Below, in pieces: positions 48,846 through 60,764 of a DNA stretch of 64,000 nt. The stretch's first letter is position 1; each line of letters opens with the position of its first letter. Source of the stretch: Combretum micranthum. Its lineage: Eukaryota; Streptophyta; Magnoliopsida; Myrtales; Combretaceae. The stretch is from NCBI GenBank assembly GCA_024138025.1, contig JAMXBD010001094.1, positions 372,001 through 436,000 of the forward strand. The letters are read 5' to 3'. The translations under genes were made by a program, and so were the position numbers. The notes beneath the pieces were generated by a model, which saw nothing but the letters and a program-made list of their open reading frames with translations, did not search any database and was not told the DNA's origin.

Positions 48846-49877
48846 ATGGCACCTCGTAGAAAAGCTAATAACGTTGTGCTGTAGTAGATGAGATCTACGA
48901 TCATGATGATCTAGATCAAAGGATCGTGCAGATGATCGATCAATGGCTTGATGAGGCGTTAGAATGTCGTTTAGATGTGGTGGTTGATCGCTTGGCATAG
49001 AGGATGGGCACATTGATAAGGAACCAAAGGAATGAAAACCCTAGATAGATGAAACCTTAATCCGATGCTAGATGGATGAGGCAAGGATGACTCCTCTTCT
49101 ATTGAGGAGCACAAGCAACATGATGGGTTATCGTATAGGCATGGTAGGTTGTGTAGAGGAAGACTAGAGGTGCTTGCAGCTAGGTATGAGGAGAGATACC
49201 AGAATTCCATGGTAGCCTCCAACCAGATGAATTCTTACACTGATTGGCTACGGTAGAGTAGATCTTTGAGTTTAAGGGGATCAATGAAGATAAAGGAGTG
49301 CAAATGGTAGCAACTAGATTATGTAGTAGGGCCATAGCATAGTGGCAACAGTTGAAATTGACTTGGACTAGGCTGGGAAAGTTAAAAATCACCTCGTGGG
49401 AGAAGATGACGAAGCACCTGTGAGCAGCATTTTTACCCTATAACTTCCAGCAATTATGTATCAAAGGTTGCAAAATCTAAAACAAGGCAGCAGGTTAGTT
49501 GATGATTATACCTCTGAATCTTTTATAGCTAGAAATGAAATTCAAGAAATGGATGATCAATTGGTTGCGAGTTGCATTGGGAGGTGAGGATGCAGATTAT
49601 CGATACCGTTAATTTACTTGATCCTATGAGTTTATTTTTCGTGTACCAAAAGGGTTGATTGTAGAGAAGCAAGAGGTAGTTGAGAAGCAGTATGGCTAGT
49701 AGTGGTATATTTGATAGTGGGGGTGGTGATAATAGTGGTGAGGTGAACCATGCTGAAAGTGGAGGCCCAGACAACAACACCTATGGTCGTGTTAATAAAC
49801 TTAATACTAGTGGTGCTAGCACTAGTGGGATCAAATGCTTTAAGTGTGGCGAAGGCAGTCATTGACAGTCAGAGTGT
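48846..49877 (+). pseudogene. gag of element F, broken
   Basis: It starts with ATG giving MAPRRKANN. Further on, in changing frames, the retrotransposon gag core is readable: AIAWWQQLKLTR-like text near 49330, SWEKMTKHLRAAFLPYNFQQ near 49397-49455, then SRLVDDYTSESFIARNEIQE and DDQLVASCIGG. A CCHC zinc knuckle (C-F-K-C, H, C; 49836-49877) ends it, with a stop inside the knuckle. Gag would form the particle that packages element RNA. Multiple stops and shifts make it non-functional. Confidence 0.75.
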
Positions 49878-49999
49878 AGAAAAATAACAAAAAGGCACTT
49901 TGTTCTTATGAAACCCTATGTTTGATAATAAAGAAGAGGGGTATGAGGCTGTTTTTGAGGTCGTTGGTGATGGATGCCCAGTTTTTGATACATAATTTG

Positions 50000-50520
50000 A
50001 TGAAGAAGAGATTTTGATTGGGGATGGAAATGAGACTTTAGTAGTAAGGAGGTCATGTATGACTCCTAAAGTTGTTGAGAAAGATTGGTTAAGAACAAAC
50101 ATCTTTCAATCTACTTGCATAATTCATGGCAAAGTATGTAGGTTCATAACTGATTTTAGCAGTTGTCAGAGCATCATATCAATGGAAGCAGTGAAGAAGT
50201 TGGGCATTAAACCTAAGCCGTACAAGCTAGCATGGTTGAAGCAAGGAAGTGAGGTAAATGTTTCTAAACGGTACTGGTTTAATTTTCTATAGGCTCAGTA
50301 TACAAAGATTCTGTATGGTGTGGTGTAGTTGTAATTGATACTTACCAATTACTATTAGGAGGCCATGGCCGTATGATAGGAATGCGATGCATGATGATAG
50401 AGTTGATACTTATAAATTTGTGCGTAAGAGAACAAATATTGTGTTGATTCCTAATAAAGAGACTGATGAGTCCAAAACTATGAAACAAAGTATAACAATA
50501 GTATGTTGTCTATGGCCATA
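50000..50520 (+). pseudogene. Aspartic protease region of element F, broken
   Basis: The frame from 50014 reads through CMTPKVVEKDWLRTNIFQ, GKVCRFITDFSSCQSIIS and EAVKKLGIKPKPYKLAWLKQ, the pepsin-like protease order of plant Ty3/gypsy elements. The active-site Asp-Ser/Thr-Gly is changed to Asp-Phe-Ser. After a stop, the DTYQLLLGG region and then MHDDRVDTYKFV follow in other frames, matching the usual 'LLLGRPW...HDGR.NTY' segment. Coding similarity ends around 50520, and RT is absent. Confidence 0.7.
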
Positions 50521-50687
50521 TTTGAAGAAGAACCATAGGATGCAAAAGCTGTTTCCAACATGGTGGAAAATGAAGTATCCAAAGAGAGCAAAGACAAGAA
50601 ATGGAGATATGAATAATTTTCTATAGGCGATTTTATAGGGGCTATTATTACGAAGGACTGCTTTCATATAGGGGATTACTTTTTAAC

Positions 50688-50840
50688 TAGGAAGATTGGA
50701 CCAGTCGAGATCACACAAAAAATAAACCCAAATGCATACAGGTTAAAGCTACTTACCCATTTTTGAACTGATGATATATTTAATATGAAACATCTCATTC
50801 CTTACGCAGAAGATAGTTCAGATGATGAGAATTAGAGTGT
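50688..50840 (+). pseudogene. Integrase C-terminal tail of element F
   Basis: KIGPVEITQKINPNAYRLKL, then NMKHLIPYAEDSSDDEN, is the typical end of a Ty3/gypsy integrase. It lies only about 170 bp after the protease remnant. RT, RNase H and most of integrase have therefore been deleted. A purine-rich AAGGAGGATGATGAAG follows just before the 3' LTR and is the likely polypurine tract. Confidence 0.75.
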
Positions 50841-50873
50841 GAATTCTATCCACCTTAAGGAGGATGATGAAGT

Positions 50874-51440
50874 TGGAGAAGTGGCAAATAAATACCTGAG
50901 AAAGTGAGGTAAAGATTGGCTAGTGGTAGTCCTAAACTTACAGGTCCTTATCTTGGAAGAAATGAGCTAAATCAAAGAAATTAGAGCCTATGATGTTGAG
51001 CTATGCCGCTTTTTGGCCAAATTCCTTCATTTAGGGCATTAAATAGATAATTTTTATATTTTCGGCAGGTTTTATTTTTGTTATAACTTTTTATAGACTT
51101 ATTAATTTTATATGCTGTTTGTGAAATTTTATTTATCTTTTTGTGTAATTTGTTTTAGGACCCTTTTAATTTTTGATAGTTTCGGTTCTATTTATGGCAG
51201 CTTTTAAGCTAGCCTACAAATTGTATGCCATAAGACACAAAACTCCTATTTAATATCAGAAATAAAATATTTGAGCCATCATTACTCTTTTTCTTCCCAA
51301 ATTTTCAAATTTCATATATTTCTTCAAATTTCGATGCCAAATATCTAGAAATTCTCAAAATCAATTAGTATTTGAGGATCACACTTTGAAATTTTGCGTG
51401 AATGAACGGTTTGTGATAAACCTTAACTTTATTCCGCTGC
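50874..51440 (+). mobile_element. 3' LTR of element F
   Basis: About 567 bp, a full-length partner of 48241-48806 but clearly diverged, so the element is not recent. It follows the purine-rich tract at 50857-50872. No matching 5-bp duplication was recognised outside the pair. Confidence 0.75.
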
Positions 51441-53193
51441 GGCATTGACTCAATACCATTCATCTCATGACACATGTTTCATTGATTATCATCAAACAAA
51501 ACAACAAGCAATTTTCCATCTTTTAATCCTATTTATATTTAGATCTAGTTTCTCCTTACAATTTAATTGAACTTTTCATAAAAGAATTCCTATTTCATAA
51601 ATTCTATCAAAATCCATAACAACTCATAACTCTTAATAATAGTTAAACCGATAAAATCCTCATACACAATTCATAACAAAATCATGATGGGGGTTTTGTT
51701 ACCTTAACAAGTAGGTCGCGGTGTTCTCGCTATCTGCCCAGGGATCTGATATCATAAATTAGCCACTTCAATTCCTAGACAACGTAAATTTATCCTATGA
51801 GTAATCTGTCCATAATAAGGACACAGTTTTAATGAGAAACCCTTATGGTCTTATAGCTTTGTAACTTCCCCTTTCATTATCTATGATCCTTTAACAAGAA
51901 AACACTATAAAACTACTACTGATTTGTGCTACTGCATCTATGAAAAGATATTTGAGAGGTTTCATAGCTTTTTCATTCCTTTTAAGAGAAATCTTAAGCC
52001 TTGGGTTTTTAGAGGAAAATTGTGTTCTATTGAAATTGTTGCAAATGGGTGGTGTGGTTTTTAAGAGGGTTTATATATAGACAGGAAAGAGTATCCAAAT
52101 TTAAGGGATATATATATGGGGAGGGTTTTTGTGGTTTATTTATTACAAAACCGTTAATTGAAAATTTTTTTCCTAGACTAATTTAGAGACAATGATAGGA
52201 ATTAATATTGGTTTTTGTAATTTAGTTTCATCCATTTGGTTATAAGTATATGAAATCTCATACTTTAATCAAGAAAGAAATTCCATTTCCCTCCTTCCCC
52301 ACCTTCTTATCTATATTATTTAAACAAGATGGAGAGGTTTGGTGTCTAGACCTCCCTTATCCTATGTAATTACAAATAACTCCTTTTATAAATTTTTTCT
52401 TCCAATTTTACCAACTTTTATATTACTTATCAATCAATTTTAATTTTTAGCCGAAGACTTTTTTTTTTTTTTTGGCCAAAGACTTATCAATCAATTTTAG
52501 AAAGGGCATATTTGAACATTTTTAAATTTTCTAATTTTTCATAGCTGTCCAAAACTTCATAATATTCATCTTTAAAAATTTATTCTATAAGAGATTTCTA
52601 TCTGCCTTAAGCTTCACTTTATTATGATCTCTCTTATAATTTTTTTAATTCATTTTCTTTTAATATCAACTAGAGATATATAAATAATGACCATATAGGA
52701 ATGTCACACTAGTATATGACAATAAAAAGGTTGTTTCCTTTAGTGGCTTGACTCAATTTTGCGAATTTGACTTCTAATTCCAATTATGAGAGCTTCCTTC
52801 TAGCTTTTGTTTTTTTTTTTCCTCTAAAGATACATCTTAAAATTATATCTATTTTAATCATAAGATATCCAAATTTTCAATATTGCATTATTTAATAATT
52901 TAACCTACAAAAAAATATATTTTTTTAAATGTATGGGGAGAAAAATTTAATTTGATTTTACAAATCTATATTATTTAAAGGGAAAAGATATTAACATTAC
53001 ATTAAATATTTATTATAATAACTTTTTGGCAATTTCATTTAAAAAAAAATTACAAAAGTCTTTTGATGTATGTAATTGCATAATTTAAAATTTTAAAATG
53101 TTATAAATACTATGAATAACTTATTACATCCGCAACGCGGCTGTGTTGTCCCCTAATTTTCTATAAAAGTGAAACACAATTCTAAAAACCCCG
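51441..53193. other. AT-rich DNA, no recognised gene
   Basis: Mostly T-rich and A-rich tracts. A TATATATAGACAGG stretch near 52072 could be an LTR-type TATA box, but no repeat partner was found. Confidence 0.35.
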
Positions 53194-53595
53194 GTCATGT
53201 TTGGTATGAAGAACTGTTTCGAATGGAATTGATTAGAATGTGAGGAATAAAATGAAATGATAGGCGAAATGATGAATCCATTCATTTGTTTAGATACATT
53301 ATGGAATGAAACGAAATGGATATATTATTTATAAAAAATATCATTAATAATACATATAAATAATTAAATGTATAAGGGGATATAAAAATAATGGTAATAG
53401 AAATCATTAATAAGAATAGATGGCATTGTGATTCCACCTTCTTAATGGCAAAAATAAACTTCCCTTCAAAACTGGAATCATGGATTCTAGGGAATCGTAC
53501 AATTCACACTTTTAAAAATGCATCCAAAGGTAGGTTTGAGAATGAAATCCGAAAACAAGATTCTATTAGAGTTCATTTCCGCATACCAAATGTGA
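53194..53595. mobile_element. MITE with GTCATGTTTGGTATG-type termini
   Basis: Left end GTCATGTTTGGTATG and reversed right end GTCACATTTGGTATGC form a 15-bp inverted repeat with two mismatches, 402 bp apart. Plant PIF/Harbinger and hAT MITEs commonly end in 'TGTTTGGTnnG'. A 69-codon frame inside (53391-53600) looks incidental. The target duplication is not clear. Confidence 0.55.
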
Positions 53596-54716
53596 CATAA
53601 GGATAACTATCGCCAAAAGAGAAAAAGTGAGGAAATTAAACCACTATTTTCACTCTTTCCCTTTTATTCACTATCATAATATTCAATAAAGATCTACTTG
53701 TCCATCATCAATATTCAATATCATCATATGCCTGTTTGGATAGTTGGTTGGTTTCATTTTCAAACCGAACCAATACAATATGATACCGGTGAAAAACCGA
53801 TAGTTTTACTCATAAATTAACCAAATCAAAATGATATTGATTCGATACCAATAAGTTACCGATGTAGATTTGATACAGATAAAAATCTGATAGCCTTGTC
53901 TATTATTAAGTTGTTGGTTGGTCACATATTTCTTTCCCATCTTAAACTCTTTGGCAAGCCCGTTGCCTCATTAATGGAGGAGGCCACTATTCCTCAATTG
54001 TAATGCAAAGTTCTTAATTTATCAAGGAATTAATTTCTCATTCTCTTAGGATATATAAATAGACATGCACGCGCACGCGCACACCAAGCTTATCGATTGA
54101 ATGAAAATGGACAACGTAGCAATGTAACTAGTTGTTGTCTATTAATCTTTTTAAACGCCACGGTCTTTCTCACAATAACATGATGAAGTTATTTTAGCTA
54201 TGTGAATTTGTATCCACACATATATTTCGTGATCTAAGCGTCTTATCACTTTAATTACATAAGGTTAATTTGCTAAAACATCTGTTGATGTATGGTACTA
54301 AGTCTTTGTTTGTACAGTCATCTCCATTAACATAAAAATGTGCATTCGACACATTAACTCTTAGATAATTGAACTTCTGTCCTCGTTAGACAATATTACA
54401 CTTGTGAAAAGACAAAATATGAAATATAATATAATATCGTATTGTTTTGAGATAATAATTAGGTTTGGTTGCAGATGCATGACTTTGGGTGCAAGGAAAA
54501 GAGTACAATTATTATTACTATGATTTTCCCATATTGGCTGTGTTTTTTTTAATTTATACAGCTCAGAATAAAATTTTTTGGTCAATTGCGAGTGGCCCAA
54601 ATAAACTTTCAAGTTTTCTTTGGTAGTTAAAAGAAAAAAAAAAAAAATCCTAAAACTACAAAATATCAACTTTGTATTCCAGCGGGGTTCCTACTACTAT
54701 TAAAGACTTTCGCCGT

Positions 54717-54818
54717 TTATTTTCCTTTCCTTGACTTCGAAGAGGAAGCATTCCTACATGGATCTTTCCAATCAGCCGGCAACTTGTCGACTGCCATAAA
54801 GACCATGGAGGCCTTCAT
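54717..54818 (-). CDS. Short open frame of 33 codons in a compositionally distinct patch
   Basis: The patch 54690-54840 is less AT-rich than its surroundings. The minus strand encodes MKASMVFMAVDKLPADWKD followed by PCRNASSSKSRKGK and a stop. The frame stays open for 15 codons upstream of the ATG, so it could be the last exon of a larger gene. I recognise no family, and there is no signal peptide or intron evidence beyond this. It may be chance. Confidence 0.2.
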   Translation of the reverse strand: MKASMVFMAVDKLPADWKDPCRNASSSKSRKGK

Positions 54819-55115
54819 CAATAGAAGTTTTCGGTGCTCCGTAGTTACCCATATGAATTATGAATAATTAATTCCCAACTCTCGAGAGTTCACATCAGCA
54901 ATAAATTAATCAAATAAAATAGATGAATAAACAAACAATATTGTGGCTATTACGTTTAGTGTAACGACGGCTAAAGGACAAAATGGATACATTATTGTCG
55001 TCACAGGTGATCTACCAAAGTTGGAAAAGTTTAAAGGTTAGATGAAAATGAAACTGAATTAAATATTTAGATATACTTGTATTAAATTTTCGCAAAATAA
55101 TTCATTTTATATTAG

Positions 55116-55407
55116 GATGGTGTTTGGTTGTAAAAACTAGATAGAACAATACAACAAAAGAAGTACTGTACAGTATAATTCTCTTGTATCATGTTCAGTA
55201 TGCATGTTCTGAATAGTATTGGATAAAATTTGTTGTCTTTTTTTAATACTTTTGTATCTTGAAATATAAGAGACAAAAATTTTAAGTTTTGTCGAGTCCT
55301 ATAGAGAGTGTATTGTCCAGTCTCAAACACAATTTTATAAATCAAATATGTTATAATAACTTTTGTCCATTTCATTACTATGAAAAAATGTGCAATCAAA
55401 TGCTATC
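55116..55407. mobile_element. MITE with GATGGTGTTTGGTTG-type termini
   Basis: Left end GATGGTGTTTGGTTG and reversed right end GATAGCATTTGATTG form a 15-bp inverted repeat with four mismatches, 292 bp apart. The flanks TTAG and TAAT suggest a 3-bp TA-rich duplication of PIF/Harbinger type. No transposase is present. Confidence 0.5.
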
Positions 55408-57623
55408 TAATTGAATATAAGAGGAATATATGACTATGATACATGCATCTCAATATAACTAAAATATTTTTTATGCGTTTCTTTCGTTTCATAAGAAAAT
55501 GATTATTACCTTCCACTATTTCATGAGAATTCTTTTTCTTTTACCTTAAAAAAAATCGTCTCCAATATAAAATAGAATTGAATAGATAATTTTTGTTCAA
55601 TAGCATAACTAAGATGGATATGAATGCTTGATTTGAAAATAACAAAGAAAGTAATAATAAGTTATAACTTGTATATCTTTTTATATGAATTTATAAGTAT
55701 GACCAATATTAATTTTTTCATATGTGCTATCTTTGTATAAGAAAGGTGCAATCTGAGTGGGGAAAAAAAAAGAAAAAGAAAGAGAAAAGAAATGAAGAAA
55801 TGTTGGATTGGACATGGGAAGGAAAGAGGCATACATAAAGTGGAGCACTCCAACAACTATAACAAGAATAAAGATAGGTTTGACAGCATTTGGTAGTGAG
55901 ATTGATGGTCAAAAAGCAAACAATTCTCGTGGAAAAGATGGATAAAGTAAATAGATACTCCACATTTTTAACGAAAGAAGACAATAAAATTGCTTTCAAT
56001 ATCCTCATCCTCATTGATTTTAGTCAACATAAATGATTATAGTTTTGTTGTTGACAGTCGGATAAGCAAAACAAGCAAAAGGTTCATCTAGTCTGTGATT
56101 AAAAAAGAAAAAGCTAATTTGAGACAAGCTTGATACTAGTACAAGTTATTGCACACGAGAAATATGATTATAAGCGAGTTGTAATGATTTCATAATTTAC
56201 AAGCTCACTAATATAATTTTCCTTTTTATTTATATTGTTATTGGAAATGGCCTACTTTAAAAACGATAAGTGTGTGGGATTAAAAAAAAATAAAATATAA
56301 TCGGTAAAAAGTTGAATATCAAATCATGCATATATATCATTTAGTTATTGTCTTAAGCTATGTTTAACAAAATCTTTCAATAATTTACTGTTAATGAGAT
56401 AAAACTATTGTTATAAGGAAATTTGTCTCAATTTGAAAAGGGTCAGTCTCATAGAAAATATTTTTGGAAAACGAAAGACAAAGATAGCTAGATGGATGGG
56501 TTAATCTTTATTCAACAGATTCACGATAAATGCAATTTTTTCTACATATAAGTATTATTTATGATGCCCTTTGTAGAAGGTTAACTCTAGATTTTAAGTT
56601 TTATAACCTAATAATAATGTGAGCTTGACTCTTGGGGCTATATGATAGGATCCAAAGAGTCAAATCTAAGAAATTAGGATAACTAAGAAAGATTTGCACT
56701 GATCAGCTTGAAGCAGGGATTATTAGATCAGATCAACCATCCGTTATCAATATTTCTTATAAAGTATAAACAATTATAGAGATATCTCATGGGCTAGAAA
56801 GCCCATGAAAGAATCCACAAATAAGAGGACTGATCTCGTCTGTTAATAGTTAGTACGATATGACGATGTCATCAAGAACTATGCTTTATAAACATTTAGA
56901 GCTCATCCTGCTTTAGAAGATGGAAGAAATGGAAAGAAATACCATCGTGCTATTGAAATACTCTTAAGAAGATCAAATGGAGCTCAGAACGAAAGACATT
57001 TTGTCTCTCTTCAAGGATATTGGACCGGGATTGATGATGTATAACTCTTCTCGTGTCGTTTTTTTAAATAAATAAAATAACAGAATAACTATTTTACAGT
57101 AATAATAATAGCGTAATGCTTATTTCATTCCAATAAAATATATCATGATGCGGTTCACAAAATTGATGACTGTGCGTATAGTTAATGAGACTTGAGATGA
57201 CTTATTTGCTTGAATTATTTTGCGAGATTGTCCAACGATTAAATATGGTAGGTAAGTACTGTCCAATCAATTTTGTCGCTGAAATGTTTCTAACAGTTAT
57301 CAAATCAGACTATTTACTCTGTGATTCAGGAATTTCTGTCCAAAATAAACAAAGGAAACTTTGTCCCACACTCATATGCTTTTGCTATGTTTTCATCTTG
57401 TTACATATAAACAAACAAGTTCGACGCAAATCATCTGATGCACATGCACAAAACAAAGATCCAACTATGACCATGATAAAATCGCATTTAGTCTACTTTA
57501 TTGGGATGCCTATTCATTCCTCACAAAATTACTATTACCTTTGGTCTTGAAAGAGCTACATAATTTCTATTTCTGCCAAGAAATATAATTTTTCTCATGA
57601 TTTGTATTACGTCCTAAACTGAA
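55408..57623. other. AT-rich DNA, no recognised gene
   Basis: The block 56630-57010 is less AT-rich. It has the near-palindrome TGACGATGTCATCA followed by CTTTATAAACA, a possible promoter arrangement, but no coding region or repeat partner was found. A 121-codon frame at 57185-57550 looks like chance. Confidence 0.35.
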
Positions 57624-59275
57624 TGTATTATCAACCTATCACGTGTCATCACTTGATATGGATACGTTAAGGCTATTATTCTATTAATCTATAATTGAAA
57701 ATTTCATATAACATCAATATCTCTCATATAAGGGTATTTTTAAAATATTATAAAATAATAAAACTTCTGAATATTTTGGTTGGCATAAACCAAAACCAGC
57801 TTAAATCAAACTCAAAACATAATAAGAAAAGGTTTCATAAAAATCTCAGAATCATAAACATTTAAAATTTGAATACAGTCTTTAAATCTAGTTTCCTCCA
57901 ATCCAAAATATCTAAAAATCAACAGGATAGTCAGCTCCACTATTGTCTTCTCCATAATCAACGAATACATCATATCTAGATAGATCAAACATTATGAGAT
58001 CATCACTTGTTACTCAAAAATAAAAAAGTGAGCACAAATGCTTAGTTACGTCATATTACAAACACATGCACATGAACAAGCATCATATAAATTTCACATG
58101 CAACCTAAAATTTATGCAGCAAACACAAGTTATTATCTTTTATTAGCTAGGTAAGGAACATAGTTTAGAACCATTTACAACTAGTCTTAAATCTGGAGTA
58201 ACTCATCACTTCATGAAAACAAGTTTATATACAAAATACATTATATATATATATATATATTGGTGTTGGGTACTCTATACACCTTTAGATACCGTATTGT
58301 ACCACTCTTAAACTACCGGAATTATCTCTATGCACAACTCCACTTGGGACAACGCTATACACAAATCATCAGGATATCGTACTAGTAACACGGTACTACT
58401 AGTCCAAGCAGTAAATCAATTAAAGCTGTATAGTGTTAAGTAAATTTACAGATACTAATCCTATAATCACAAATAATAACCAAGGTAAGGTTACCTAAAA
58501 CAATGTATGGAACAAAAACCTAAGTTTACTAGAAACATCTGAATACCATCAAATACTCAATCCAAAACTTGTTTTCACAATATAAATATAATTCTCTAAT
58601 CATCAAAATCTTAAACTAAAAAGAAACTACAATTACGCTAGGTTCATACACACCTTTCTTCTTTTAATTGAAGAATCATAGAATCACCAACCATCAAAAC
58701 TAGGGTTTTCTCCAAAATCTCTCTAGAAACTTTTGACTCGTTTCAATACCAACAAAAAATTTAGAAAACATCACACTTTTAGGTCACCACAAGGATTGAA
58801 AAAGATCAACTTACCTATTTCTTGATTCTTCTTCCTCCTTGATGAAAGATCATCGGTTAGAGAGGTTTTAAGGTTTTTCTACAGATTATGAAAGGATTTG
58901 AGAAAAGGAAAGATAGGCTAGGGCTTTATATAGAACTAGAAAACATTAAAAATTCCATGTATGTACGTTGGCACATAGGTTGGCAGCATAGGAAAGAAAG
59001 CTGATAGCCTATAGTGTATACTGGCGGCTTAAGATGAAATTGAGGCGAAGATAGTCGTCACCCAACGTTGGTGGTGTAAGATCCAAGCCCAGCGGCGTAA
59101 TTGCTAAAGCGAGCGACCTATAAGGCAGTGTACAGCTGCATCTTCTATTCCTCAATTGCGTGTCTGTCATTTGCCATAATATATATAATCATATGTGGGT
59201 GGACCATAAAACCCTTTTATTAGTTAACAAATGACACTTTTGTCTCTTATTATAAATTATTTATTTTTATATTAT
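57624..59275 (-). mobile_element. Family-C LTR, copy 2
   Basis: About 1.65 kb collinear with 4257-6205. The start TGTATTATC replaces TGTAACGCC. Shared blocks include CACGTGT, 'taaggctat', 'acgaatacatcat', 'gtgagc', 'gggtactct', and 'gggtggaccata' near the far end. No primer site is recognisable next to it, so it is a solo or truncated LTR. Confidence 0.55.
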
Positions 59276-60708
59276 AGTTTGAGAAATAAATTTTCTTGGG
59301 TCTTTTCCTACACTATTCCATACTCCACTTATAAGAGCTCAACAAAATTGCTAAGGCAAAGATTGTAGCAATTTCATTTGCTTAATGATATTATTTGAGT
59401 CCAAACTAGCCGTTAGACATATTGCCAAATAATTTTAAAGATGAGCAGGTCAAAATTTACCACATTTTGGAATAAGTAATCCGTGTTTCTATTAATGGGA
59501 GCATAGTTCTCAACTGGAATAAAACAACCAAATCAAGATATATGATAATTAAGATCAATCATGATAGAATCTGAACTCGAGAGAACTTCACATTGGTAAG
59601 GACTGAAGTATGCAATTACTATAATAAAGTGATTTTAGTGTGTTTAATGGAAGGTAAACTCTGTGGATACGAAGTACTAAAGTAGCGGAATGTGTTTATA
59701 AATCAACACGAACAGGAAACAGATAGTGCACGTTGGGAAAATAAATAGAACTCTGAAATCTGGATGCAGTTTCATTTTTATTTTTTCATTCTCTGACAGA
59801 TGTATGAATATACATAAGATTGCTATAATATTTTGTTTACTAACCATGTGACAACATTACCAATAATTTACCATATGTGCACTTTGGTATGCATAATTGA
59901 TTAATTTCAAATTTCAACTATCAACCTATCCTGTTTTTACTTAAGGACTACTGGCCATTTATTTATCAATGGGCTGCATCTATTTCAATTCTGGACCTCG
60001 CGCTTTTGTCTTGTCCATACTCTCCTCATCTTTAATTTTGGCCTCTTCACAATTTGAAGCATTAGGAAGCCGTGGAAAAACAAAAGTAGAAGTCATGATT
60101 TATTTCTCAACATCCTCGGTCTTTTCTAGTCGATCAAACCCTATGAACCCTAGAACAAAGTTAAGCGTTTTGTTTTGTTTCTGTTTTTGTTTGTTTGTTT
60201 ATTTTTTTTTTTAAATTATTGAATAAGACATGTTTTAGATACCTACCTATCTTCCCCTTCTTCAATAACCCTTGTCCACAAGGGTGAGTCTGGTTATTAA
60301 GCACCTACATCTTAAAAGGACTCCCAATTATACTTTGATAGGGGTTTACCTTTCCAATAGATGAACTCCAAAGTGACATCAATATAGCCCCTCTTTGCCA
60401 ACTTCCTATCTAATATCACATATAGCTCAATGAATCCTCTTTAGTTAGGTTAGTTTAATTTGTAGATACATGTCATGAACTTTCAAATTTGTCAATCATC
60501 TTGTTGGTGGCATTTTATCTCACTAGGTTTCCAAGCAAAATATGATTGCACAACAGGTGGTAAGTAATTTTAAAGGATGTGTGACCACTTGTGTTTATCT
60601 CTACATATTTCACTTATTTTGATCGAAGGCATGCATACCTGTATGTAGGGAACTATTCTAGGTGTCTAATGAAAGCATGCCTCCCCTACTATTAATACCT
60701 GAAAATAA

Positions 60709-60764
<56 letters not shown>

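Noticed and set aside
53391..53600. A 69-codon plus-strand frame
   Set aside because: It lies almost wholly within the MITE at 53194-53595 and includes its terminal repeat.
56860..56895. TGACGATGTCATCA plus TTTATAAA as a pararetrovirus-type promoter
   Set aside because: No viral coding motif, leader or repeat partner was found nearby, so two short motifs are not enough.
57185..57550. A 121-codon plus-strand open frame
   Set aside because: The composition looks random. There is no recognisable motif, conserved neighbour or promoter, and it sits between transposon debris.
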